A stretch of 64,000 nucleotides of DNA, from positions 25,743,501 through 25,807,500 of the forward strand of contig CATNEN010000001.1 of assembly GCA_950097015.1 (NCBI GenBank). Direction: 5' to 3'. The position numbers and the translations under genes are program-made. The notes beneath the pieces are model-generated. The model did not search any database, was not told where the DNA came from, and saw nothing but the letters and a program-made list of their open reading frames with translations. This stretch comes from Macrostomum hystrix. Lineage: Eukaryota > Platyhelminthes > Macrostomidae. Positions 54,401-64,000 of the stretch are shown here, in pieces (position 1 is the stretch's first letter; each line of letters begins with the position of its first letter).

Positions 54401-57400
54401 AACAATGACGTTATGCTGAACTGCAGAGGCATTAGTCCTGCAAAAGCAATTGGAAACCACAGGAAAAATTTCGTTTCTCAGTTTGATACCCATTGGAGAC
54501 AAAGGACACAGAACTCAAGCAAACTAAGTCACTTCTATTACTCCTATTACTTATATTATTACTTATATTACTTACTTATTACTTCTATTACTTAAGTCAC
54601 TAACATTGCGAACTGCGTGACCGAAAATTCCGTATGTAAATAGATTATGTAGGAAGTGCAAAACAGAAGTTGAAAACGAGGTCCACTTCCTTTTTAAGTG
54701 CACTTGGAATAAGTATAGCGCAGCACGTTCGAAATTTGAGACGGAAGTTTCTGGGAAAACCCCCAATTTCATATCCTTAACAGCAGAAGAAAAATCTAAC
54801 TACATAATGGCTCAAGACGATAGGGAAACCGCTGAAGCTTTAGCAAAATACGGTACATCATAGAAATATCTAAAATAAGGGAACAGCTGCCCTGAGACTA
54901 CGAGATCTTACTAGCATTCAACAATAGATATTTCATATTTTGTTTTATCCCTGCCGTCCCTTGTGTTTTTACTGCTCTTATTTTTAATACCTTTGCTTTC
55001 CCTTCCCAGCTCGATATTTGATTCCTACTAAACTTCGCTTTTTATGTTGCTTTTCGTTGTTCATTTAAATGTGTTGTTAAAAAATATATATTAAAAAAAA
55101 TCAGCACCCATACACCCAAAAATCAGCACTCGTAGATGGCGTGCGCGTTTTAATAATAATAATAAATAAACTTACAGCTTATATTATCATTTGATTCTCA
55201 CTGCATGAGGTGCCACATTTCAGAAACATTTTCCCAGATGGCTTACTTCAAGCAGCATTTCGCAAAAATAAATTTACTGTAAAATACAGCAATGACACCA
55301 ATGGCTTAGTGCAGATCGAGAATAATTATGTTGAAGGGATGAACTTGCTGGGTAAGTTTTAAGTATCCTTATATGCTCAGTTTAATAATTGGCCTGTCAC
55401 TAAGCCGCAACCCAACCCCAATTTCAGCTTGCGTCAGTTTCTCAATTTTCTTCGGTTCGGTGATAAAACGCTTGTCAAATCACACGGGAGACCTGATTGA
55501 CCTGATGGTTGCCATAAACGACACTTGCTGCATGATGGTGCGGGTCATAACTTGGTGAGTCCTCGGTGCAATCTCATGACCAAAAAAGCAACTGACCCAA
55601 TCTCTAACTGACCCATCTCTAACTGACCCAATCTATAACTGACACAATCTCTAACTGACCCAATCTCTATCTGACCCAATCTCTATCTGACCCAATCTCT
55701 AACTGACCCAATCTCTATCTGAACCAATCTATAACTGACCCAATCTCTATCTGACCCAATCTCTATCTGACCCAATCTATAACTGACCCAATCTCTATCT
55801 GAACCAATCTCTAACTGACCCAATCTCTATCTGAACCAATCTATAACTGACCCAATCTCTATCTGAACCAATCTATAACTGACCCAATCTCTATCTGAAC
55901 CAATCTATAACTGACCCAATCTCTATCTGACCCAATCTCTATCTGACCCAATCTATAACTGACCCAATCTCTATCTGAACCAATCTATAACTGACCCAAT
56001 CTCTATCTGACCCAATCTCTATCTGACCCAATCTATAACTGACCCAATCTCTATCTGAACCAATCTCTAACTGACCCAATCTCTATCTGACCCAATCTCT
56101 ATCTGACCCAATCTCTAACTGACCCAATCTCTATCTGACCCAATCTCTAACTGACCCAATCTCTAACTGACCCATCTCTAACTGACCCATCTCTAACTGA
56201 CCCAATCTCTAACTGACCCATCTCTAACTGACCCATCTCTAACTGACCCATCTCTAACTGACCCATCTCTAACTGACCCAATCTCTAATTGACCCATTCT
56301 ATAACTGACCCAATCTCTATCAGACCCAATCTCTATCTGACCCAATCTCTAACTGACCCAATCTCTATCTGACCCAATCTCTAACTGACCCAATCTCTAA
56401 CTGACCCATCTCTAACTGACCCATCTCTAACTGACCCAATCTCTAACTGACCCATCTCTAACTGACCCATCTCTAACTGACCCATCTCTATCTGACCCAT
56501 CTCTAACTGACCCATCTCTATCTGACCCAATCTCTATCTGACCCAATCTCTAACTGACCCATCTCTAACTGACCCATCTCTAACTGACCCAATCTCTAAC
56601 TGACCCATCTCTAACTGACCCATCTCTAACTGACCCATCTCTATCTGACCCATCTCTAACTGACCCAATCTCTATCTGACCCAATCTCTAACTGACCCAA
56701 TCTCTATCTGACCCAATCTCTAACTGACCCAATCTCTAACTGACCCATCTCTAACTGACCCATCTCTAACTGACCCAATCTCTAACTGACCCATCTCTAA
56801 CTGACCCATCTCTAACTGACCCATCTCTATCTGACCCATCTCTAACTGACCCATCTCTAACTGACCCATCTCTAACTGACCCATCTCTATCTGACCCATC
56901 TCTAACTGACCCATCTCTATCTGACCCATCTCTATCTGACCCATCTCTAACTGACCCAATCTCTATCTGACCCAATCTCTAACTGACCCAATCTCTATCT
57001 GACCCAATCTCTAACTGACCCATCTCTAACTGACCCATCTCTAACTGACCCATCTCTAACTGACCCATCTCTATCTGACCCATCTCTAACTGACCCATCT
57101 CTAACTGACCCATCTCTATCTGACCCATCTCTATCTGACCCATCTCTAACTGACTCAATCTCTATCTGACCCAATCTCTAACTGATACATAACTAACCCA
57201 AACCACAACTGACGAAAGCGTATGAGTCGTGGAAAAAATCAATTTCAAACTTATCTCATTTCAATGCAACGTTTTCAAGGGTTGCCATTTAAACTTCCAT
57301 CTAACCTCTCACCCCACTAAACCAAGGTACACACCGGTTGGGGTGTTCTCGTTACTGATGAAAACTACATTGGATATGGAGGAATTGAGCAAGAAACCAT

Positions 57401-58974
57401 CTACGAAAAAGATATTTCAAGAACTTGGCTACTTCTTACTGACTGTGTTAATTGGCTTTGTATTGCAAACCTGCCTTCAGGCATTGTCTTACCTGGTTCT
57501 GGTTAACAGGAGTCCGATCAACATTTTTCTGGGCACCTTCCAGGCTTGTGTGACGTCTTTTGGCACCGCATCCTCAGCTGCCACCCTGCCGATCACTTTC
57601 CATTGCACTGAGGACAAGCTGGGCATTGATAAGAGAATCACTAAAATTGTGCTGCCCATTGGTACAACAGTAAACATGAACGCAGCTGCGCTGTACATCG
57701 CTGCGGCTGGTATTTTCGTGGCGCAGGTTTATGACATCAGACTTACCCCTGTTCGGATAATAGCCGCCAGGTGAGAAGTACTGTGTTACCTGCTAGACTA
57801 AAGTGTCACCTGCTGGGCTGGAGTGTCACCTGTTACGAGACTAAAGTGTCCCTCGTAGACTAAAGTGTCACCTGTTAGACGAGGGTGTCACCTGCTTGAC
57901 TTGAGTATCACCTGTTAGACTGGATTACCACCTGTTAGACTGAAGTGACAATATCAATGCAAACATTGTTTAAAGACTCATCTCTTACTCAGTTCAACCC
58001 AGCAAAATATCGCTATATCAATCCGCAGCTCTCTAGCAATGATTGCTTCTGTTAGCACGCCTGGCGTACCTGGTGGCGCTCTATATACAATAGGAATTGT
58101 GGCCTCTGCTTTCGGCTTGCCGGCTAAAGAATTTTTTTGGATTTGGAAATGGATTTGGCCATTTGATAGGATAATGTGAGAGTCGCATTTCTCTTTAATT
58201 AAACTTTCTACGTAAGTAGCTCGTAGAAAGGCAGACGGGCTTCCTGTGCTTCAACGCTGTAGTATTAATGAATAAGCTAAGAATATTAAATAATAAAGTT
58301 TGACCAGCCAATATCCAAGTTCCTCCTTATCGTAGTACCCCTATGTACCCTAGCTCTAACGCATAGACAATCTATGCAATGTAGCATTTATTTTCTAACT
58401 CGTGGATCTCAGCGAATCTGAATGGATTAAGTCTCATTCTAACTGGTAGGTATCTGTCTTGCAGTGTTAGTAACAAGCGGTCACTACAATCACGTACCTC
58501 AAAAGCTGACTGACGAGTAAATAATACCGTGTCTGCACAAATTATAACCCCCAAAATTGCAGAGATAGATTCGGCACAGTCGTCAATGTCATGGGCGATG
58601 TCTTTTGTGCCGCGATTCTGCAGCACATTTGCACATTGGATGAAGAGAGCCCCTCGGAGATTCCGAACAGCGACATGGCTGAGGAGTTAAAAGAAATTGA
58701 CGAAGGTAAGTTAACAAAAAAGAATACTTTTTAAATAAGAGTACTAGTTAACAGCTTCTTGCAAATCGTTTGTAGTCTTTGGATCTTTTATAAGATCAAA
58801 CTGTACATCTGTCTCATCTAGCTATTCGTCTGTCTGAGTATTTAAGCAATTCTTATTTTAATACATCAGAAACATTCTGATGAATACATAAAATGAACCC
58901 GATGCTTTCATGTAACCCCTGCTATTACATTTTCAGATCCCACTGGTCAATCACCACGCGGCAATGGCATTTAA
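48472..58974 (+). CDS. SLC1A: SLC1/EAAT-family transporter, copy B, intact
   Basis: Eight exons, all phases consistent: 48472-48886, 49195-49414, 55224-55351, 55428-55554, 57327-57770, 58029-58175, 58563-58705, 58937-58974 (TAA); 553 residues, the usual EAAT length. It has a hydrophilic N-terminus (about 80 residues), TM1-TM2 with FPLLFSSLVSG, TM3 (VYFFFSCLAAVLVGMILTVI), a loop with the sequon NDT, then ACVSFSIFFGSV and NHT. Next come FGTASSAATLPITFHC, IVLPIGTTVNMNAAALY, ASVSTPGVPGG and DRFGTVVNVMGD. Family motifs are altered: the Ser-rich re-entrant loop is ASSA, NMDGT is NMNAA, and the substrate-binding Arg before Thr is Gly. Likely a plasma-membrane SLC1 protein with changed substrate or ion coupling. 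ATG chosen: upstream frame has a stop in this copy. The first intron donor is GTTCGT, weaker than a GTAAGT 68 bp downstream that would break the TM2-TM3 frame. Confidence 0.9.
48985..49100. repeat. 65-bp repeat remnant in SLC1-B intron 1 (about 2 copies)
   Basis: Two units of the 65-bp repeat found at 26,590-26,896 in A, including CCAATTATAAATGAGCAGGG. Confidence 0.8.
49530..53755. repeat. 41-bp minisatellite in SLC1-B intron 2, about 103 copies
   Basis: Same unit as in A, but dominated by CCATT/CACTT and GATGCTT variants rare or absent in A, while the GATATC form common in A is missing. Blocks with paired GATTTGCAATCC variants recur near 51,520, 51,806, 52,505 and 53,530, showing multi-unit duplication. 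The final unit and the GCTTACAATACAGAGTA exit are shared with A. Confidence 0.97.
53792..55156 (+). mobile_element. 5'-truncated non-LTR retrotransposon, RT C-terminal part, in SLC1-B intron 2
   Basis: Plus strand: an open frame with INMQKTKVIS (RT motif after the YADD block), EWKFLGFHIN, AMIESIALYASEAW and a long C-terminal region. After a frame disruption with a TTA-rich stretch near 54,540-54,600 come CRKCKTEVENEVHFLFKC and a stop: the C-x-x-C...H...C zinc-knuckle end of CR1/L2/Tx1-type LINEs. The clade is not certain. Flanked by TAATAATAAATAA at 53,779-53,791 and 55,157-55,169; unit A has a single AATAATAAATAA at 32,034-32,045, the empty site. Confidence 0.88.
55575..57190. repeat. 15/16-bp minisatellite in SLC1-B intron 4, about 105 copies
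   Basis: CTCTAACTGACCCAAT, CTCTATCTGACCCAT and CTATAACTGACCCAAT units. It is more than twice the length of the A array (32,455-33,152), with block repeats such as ATCTGAACCAATCTATAACT. Confidence 0.95.
57775..57950. repeat. Reduced 20-bp array in SLC1-B intron 5
   Basis: About 7 diverged GTCACCTGTTAGACTGGAGT-like units, matching 34,990-35,240 in A. Confidence 0.85.
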
Positions 58975-59358
58975 AGTCACCAAAACAGAGATAATACTGT
59001 GGTTTTTGCGAAAATGTCTGTACTTTTTAATACGTATGTTTGCCGCTTTCTTTTAATTCTCAGTGAAATACACAAAATGCTCGAGCACAAAGCATTATCG
59101 ACACATTTTCTTGCTTGTCGTCAATATTCTTATCATAATATGACAATTATAAATATTTGCATTCAATTTTCAAGAAAAAAACTAAATACCTATTAGTATT
59201 ATATGCCCCAAACTTGAATTTAACAAGGTAGCATGTTTGCGCAACACTCTACCTACAACTTAACCGAGGAGCATTGAAGCGCATGCACTAAAATATACTT
59301 ACATGATTTTCTTTAAAAATTATTGCGTTTTTAATGTAGTACGAACGATGGGGTGCCA
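58975..59358. other. SLC1-B 3' flank
   Basis: Counterpart of 36,755-37,137; nearly identical, no gene-like signal of its own. Confidence 0.5.
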
Positions 59359-59487
59359 CCGATGGGGTGGCGTGCACTCGCGAGATGTACACGCCGCATG
59401 AACACTAGCAACTAGCTTGCAGAGAGTTGTGCGGACTTCACAAGGCCTCACTGTGAGATATTCAACACTATCTATAGCCATTATATA
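59359..59487. repeat. Dispersed about 129-bp repeat, copy 3
   Basis: Counterpart of 37,138-37,266 in the duplicated unit; essentially identical to it. Confidence 0.85.
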
Positions 59488-59809
59488 CTCGTAATTTTAC
59501 TAGGACTGACGATTAGCAAACTCCAAATTATATTTAGTGCCTTCGCTTAAAAGTTACGTAATTTAGTTAGACATTTTAACAAAAGCTGCACGTAAAATCA
59601 AATAATGGAATGTTCATGACAAAAATTGGCACTAAAAAACTTAGACAACGAATTTCATATTGTTGAACAGTGGAAAATAAAAATTAATTTTACTTTTGCC
59701 ACTGACAAGAGTTATTGAGCTTCTGTAGTGTAAGCTTGTTTGTCCTTCTATCTCCCCGTCTCCCCGTCCTTCTATTATTATTCAGTCCTTATTGTGTATT
59801 TTGAGACGT

Positions 59810-60820
59810 GTGTTTTTTTAGCTAAAAATTACCCACGCCAAGCCGGGCCGGACCAGCCGGGGAACGGACACCTGGGCTACAGTCCCGGCCAATCAGCGAA
59901 CGACCCCGCCTCACTACCTGTCGGCCCTCGGCAAGAAGCTACCCCGGGGCTCAGAACGGCGGTCGCAAGTCTACTGTGATTTGTCGCCTTGGCTCAATTG
60001 GCTAATTTGGGGTTAAAATAACTATAAAAGGAAGCGTGTTTTTGCAGTGACTTTTATCGTTCTCTGCAATTCGCCTCACACTGTGAGAAGCACGTGCAAG
60101 CTAGTCCACTTTGTTTTGTCTCTCCCCGCCCGACCACGCTACGCTTGTTCAGTTAGGTAGCTTTCGGCGCTACGCGTCTTGAGAGTGCGCCGCTGACAAG
60201 GGTGGTCTAGATAGGCGCTTGTTGTCGAAGTCAGTACGTGCTCTCTTCGGAGACTCCGCCGTCAGGCAGAAGGAGTGCCAACCGATAGGATCTGTCGGGG
60301 CAGCGCTGAAAGCAGAGACAACCGGAGCCTCTCGGGAAGAGTAGGGCGCGGATGTAGGCCAGTTTAAGTAAAAATTGTTATATCCAAATTGTTAGACCAG
60401 ACTTGCTTCTCACTGTGAGCACGCTATAATTTATTTCCGTGTGAACATCCTTATTCTGTCAGTATAACTTTTAAGTCAAGTAAACGATATTCAAAGTAAT
60501 TCCTATTCGTATCTGGAATCTTAGTCACAGCCGATTAACTCACTCCTAATCAAATTATTCGAGTCTTCGCGTTCATACTGTGTTATTCTTTTTCATTGGG
60601 AGTTTCGCCGGGCCGGAGGACGACACACGGGTCTCATCGCTTATCTATTCCGCTTCGCTCGCTACCACAGTCTCTAACGCTATTTAATTCCAGATTTCCC
60701 TGCTGCTATTGAACCGATTGGTAGGACACCGACCCCGGTGAATAGTGAATAGTCGCTAGCTTTAAATACCTCACGCTCCAGCTAGGACATTCATTTTTAT
60801 TACACTTGCGTGTCGTGTCT
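59810..60820 (+). promoter_or_regulatory. Promoter-like island, copy in unit B
   Basis: Counterpart of 37,590-38,600 with the same CCAATCAGCG and ACTATAAAAGG. The lack of differences over about 1 kb marks recent duplication or conversion. Confidence 0.35.
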
Positions 60821-61999
60821 CCTAAAATGTTACGAAAACAATGAAGGAAAACTGCAGTCACATGAGTGTTTAGCTCTGCTTTTCAGAGCTAGAGCAACTG
60901 AAAATAAATTTAAAACAAATGTGGCTTAGAATCATTTTCAAGCCTGTTTCATAACCAGACGTTTTCAAATAAATAAATAATGTAGCACTTCTGGTTGAGT
61001 GGTGGATATTAAGTTCAAACAAAGTTTCTTGATGCATGCGTTCCTGGTTGTTCGGTTTTGTAAACATCTTCCTGTAGGCTTTCTGTTAATATTACATTTA
61101 TTTCATTAAAAAAGTCCACTTTTAGCTATACGTTATCCGCTTTTCCAGCCTAATTATACAGCCTGCAGATATTTGAGTAGCAGACTTTTATTACAACATT
61201 TACTATATAAAATATGCAATTAAAAAATTAACTGACTGACAATGATGTTTCGATCTCTTTCTGTTTGTCAAGCAGGCCCTGACGAATTGTTGACAGCTGT
61301 AGCATGATGGCATCCTGTCGCGAAGTCGGCGAGTCCTTCACCAGTCCCGGATGACATTTGGGGTCATGGCGTCCGTGGATCGATACGGCCCAGGAATGGG
61401 AGGAAGAAGTTCGGCGAGCGTTCGCTGGGGAGCGAGTGCGTGTGGGACAAAGAAACAGCTGCCCCTGTGTTAGCAATTTCCCAGCGTTTCTCCCTCTCTC
61501 CCCATTCTGCCCCATTGTGCGCGCTGCTTGAATTTAAATACACTGGAAGCGAGAGGCAGAGCTTCGCTGCCGCTTTTCATGTGACTCCGGAGTCCACACA
61601 GAAACGGGCCTCTGGCCCGTGGAGCGTTTATCTCTCTGTTGCTGTGGCAGAAGGTAACAGGAAGACAAAACTTTCCTGTTATAATGGGCCTCAGGGCAGT
61701 GGCTTTTTTATCTTGATTTAGGTATGCTTTCTATGAAGTACACAAACTTTCTGTTAATTCTGTGCTTTCCTGTGTCATTAAATACACACTTTTGTCATCA
61801 GCTGTTAGGCTTTTGAAATTTCGAACAGTACCTGCCACTTTCTCTATGAATTTATTTCTAATTGGAACATAAACAGACCAATCGCATCTAAAGAGAATAT
61901 GAGTTTCGCTCTCTACCTCGAATAAGTTTATACATTTCTAATTAGTTTTATAATTTTAAAGTGAATTTCTGATATCTAACTGGCATTTCGTCTCTGAAG

Positions 62000-62326
62000 G
62001 TGCCAGGAGGCCTTCTTAAACCAAGCCAGTCTGCCGGATTTCATAGCCAAGAATGACGCCCTGCGCGAGAACCTATTTATGATGATCGTGTGCATCACGC
62101 TGCGAATTCCGCTATTCGTTGTTGGCAAGTCTGGCAGTTCCAAATCTCTGGCCAAGACCATTGTTAAGAGCAACATGCTTGGCAATGATTCTAAGCACGA
62201 GCTTTACCAAGCACTACCGGGAACTCACATGCTCAGCTTCCAGTGCTCGCCTTGGAGCACATCCGACAGCATCATCAAGACATTCGCCCAGTGCTCAAGA
62301 CTGCAGGAGGAGAAGGACCTCAGCAA
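62000..62326 (+). CDS. RNF213: RNF213-like AAA+ exon, copy B (Walker A)
   Basis: Counterpart of 39,780-40,106, intact. It differs from A by a few residues: QEAFLNQ for QETFLNQ, and VVGKSGSSKSLA for VVGKPGSSKSLA, which puts Ser in place of Pro inside the P-loop. The GKxGSSKS nucleotide-binding core remains. The donor is at 62,327. Whether the rest of copy B is functional cannot be seen. Confidence 0.85.
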
Positions 62327-62340
62327 GTGAGTGATTAGAC

Positions 62341-62610
62341 TCGAGGCTTCTAAGAATATGGGGAAATAAGGTTTCTAAGAATATGGGGAAATAAGGTTTC
62401 TAAGAATATGGGGAACTAAGGTTTCTAAGAATATGGGGAACTAAGGTTTCTAAGAATATGGGGAACTAAGGTTTCTAAGAATATGGGAACTAAGGTTTCT
62501 AAGAATATGGGAAACTAAGGTTTCTAAGAATATGGGGAACTAAGGTTTCTAAGAATATGGGAAAATAAGGTTTCTTAGAATATAGAGGAGCTAAGGTTTC
62601 TAAGAATATA
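62341..62610. repeat. Short tandem array in RNF213-B intron
   Basis: TAAGGTTTCTAAGAATATGG units, about 11 copies, expanded relative to A (40,110-40,280). Confidence 0.85.
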
Positions 62611-62741
62611 GGGGAAATAATTTTCCTATTTATATGGGGAAAACTTTCTAAGAAAAGAGCAATAAAAAAACATAAGAAGTGAATCTTTTTAAGAAAATAG
62701 GAATATTGTTTATAAAAGTCTATAGGAAACGAATTGGGGGA

Positions 62742-63044
62742 TGAAGCCAATGTCAAGCACACCGGTTAACGCGTTTGCCTCTCGCACCAAGGTCCCTGAG
62801 CTCGATTTCGTGGCGAGGTCACATGCATTTTGCATATAATTTACGCCATTGAGGGCCAACCTCCAAGGCACACAGTGAAGTGTACACTGCCTGTGTACAC
62901 TGCTGATGACGAGAAAGTCAGTGCAGATGTACACTTGTGTGCTCAGGAGTGCTCAGAAGTCAGAAAAATGAGCAGAATTGCCTCCTCACTGGCTGCGGGT
63001 CTACTATCGCTAACTATGATTATAGTTGCCTATAGTTACCATAG
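62742..63044 (+). mobile_element. SINE (family 2), copy in unit B
   Basis: Counterpart of 40,398-40,700; same position in the intron and nearly identical. Confidence 0.7.
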
Positions 63045-63084
63045 GAAACTGCAATTTATGATTAATATTACCCTCCTCAATCAG

Positions 63085-63415
63085 GTTTGTCTGTGTCATC
63101 ATTCTGGACCAAATCGGCCTAGCCGAGGACAGTCCCAGCATGCCGCTGAAGACGCTGCGTCCGCTGCTGGAGGACGGCTTCATCGACGGGGACAATCTCA
63201 CTCCCGATCAGAAGTTGCGCAAGAAGATTGGCTTCATTGACATCTCCAACTGGGCATTGGATCCCGCCAAGATGAACCGGGGTCTCTATGTGCAACGAGA
63301 CGTGCCCAACGAAGAAGAGCTGATTAAAACAGCCAAGGGTATCTGCGGCGGTCGAGACAATTGCGTCAGCCATTTGTTGGAACCGCTGGCCAAATTTCAT
63401 CTGGCAATTTATGAG
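63085..63415 (+). CDS. RNF213: RNF213-like AAA+ exon, copy B (Walker B)
   Basis: Counterpart of 40,741-41,071 with the same protein, including ILDQIGLAED, where Gln replaces the usual Walker B Glu. It ends GAG|GTTGGT in phase 0. The following exon is beyond the window. Confidence 0.85.
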
Positions 63416-63490
63416 GTTGGTTGCTTACAATTATGTTGCGTTTTTCAATACATATCTGCAATTTTATAAGATCTAGCCAGGTAAAATTTA

Positions 63491-64000
63491 GCTCGCACCG
63501 GCGGGACACAGCGCCTGTGAGGTATGAGTCAGTCCAGGCCCACGGTAAAACGACGATTTTACCGTCGCTTTGTTTAAATAATTATCTATGAATAAATAAA
63601 CAAAAATGAGCTTCATCAAGCTTCACGAGCTTCAACCCCGTGAAATTCACTGCTTCACCGACGGTTCGTAAATCAACTCGGTCTCTGGTTTCGGCTACTG
63701 CATTATGTCCGGAGGGAAAACTGTGGCGACCTTGTCCCAGCACACCGGTATAAACTCTACCGTTCTCCAGAACGAAGTTCTCGCCATCAGCTCCTGCGCC
63801 CTGGAGCTGATCAATCAAAATGTCCACGGAGCAGAAATTGTCCTCCACTCGGACCTTGGATCCATGCCCTTGGACGCACGCACACCTGCTCGCGCACAGT
63901 CCTCGACTGCGTCGCGCAACACAATCGCTTAGGGACCCACGACAAGGTGTTCCTAAGTTGGATTCCAGGGCACTCTGGCCACCCTGGTAACGAATTGGCC
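63491..64000 (+). mobile_element. RNase H LINE fragment, copy in unit B (cut by window end)
   Basis: Preceded by CAGGTAAAATTTA (63,478-63,490) as in A, and carrying the same RNase H start and the same stop after TDGS. Shows that the insertion predates the duplication. Confidence 0.85.

Larger units (their letters stand above)
48313..64000. repeat. Tandem duplication, unit B (partial, runs off the window)
   Basis: Matches unit A from 25,918 to about 41,660 in order. The 36.3-41.1 kb part of A against 58.6-63.5 kb of B is close to identical by eye. The right end of B is not in the window. Confidence 0.92.

Overview
The window is animal nuclear DNA, not bacterial. Genes are split by GT-AG introns, coding exons are GC-rich inside AT-richer surroundings, and there are tRNA-derived SINEs, several clades of non-LTR retrotransposon, a Ty3/Gypsy fragment and a very heavy load of minisatellites. 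The gene set (Shal/Kv4 potassium channel, SDR dehydrogenase, WSC-domain protein, SLC1 transporters, RNF213) is metazoan. The minisatellite load and the invertebrate-like SLC1 and RNF213 paralogs suggest an invertebrate, possibly a lophotrochozoan or a free-living flatworm such as Macrostomum; that assignment is a guess.

Layout. 1-8 kb: four minisatellites (32, 20/21, 36 and 35 bp units) with no recognisable gene between them. 8.07-13.32 kb: the last five exons of a Shal/Kv4 channel gene on +, from the selectivity filter to a PDZ-type C-terminus, with arrays in its introns. 14.3-17.2 kb: three more arrays. 17.29-18.81 kb: a two-exon membrane-anchored SDR gene, complete, with a SINE in its intron, followed 3' by a 1.8 kb 24-bp array. 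21.56-24.07 kb: a WSC-domain exon broken by a 5'-truncated RTE-type retrotransposon. 25.9 kb to the end: a tandem duplication with a spacing of about 22.4 kb. Each unit carries an SLC1 (EAAT-family) gene followed by an RNF213-like region.

Unit A (25,918-48,312) holds an SLC1 gene whose transport-core exon is broken by a second RTE copy. It then holds an RNF213-like region that looks like a pseudogene (lost segment, in-frame stops, frameshift, damaged RING), a Gypsy LTR-gag-protease fragment, and the C-terminal exons of a third SLC1 paralog. Unit B (48,313 onward) holds an SLC1 gene that splices in silico into an intact 553-residue protein, then the start of the second RNF213-like region, cut by the window end.

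The duplicate pair is informative because each copy serves as the empty site for insertions in the other, so target-site duplications and insertion order can be read directly. The RNase-H LINE is in both units and predates the duplication. The RTE copy in exon 5 of A and the RT fragment in intron 2 of B are private. Divergence between the two SLC1 genes is uneven: introns, exon 1 and exon 4 are nearly identical, while exons 2-3 (TM3 to the extracellular 4B-4C loop) differ strongly. Both SLC1 copies have changed substrate and ion-site motifs. I see no CRISPR array, operon or phage-like system, and no clearly new multi-gene system; the most unusual content is this SLC1-RNF213 block and the array density.
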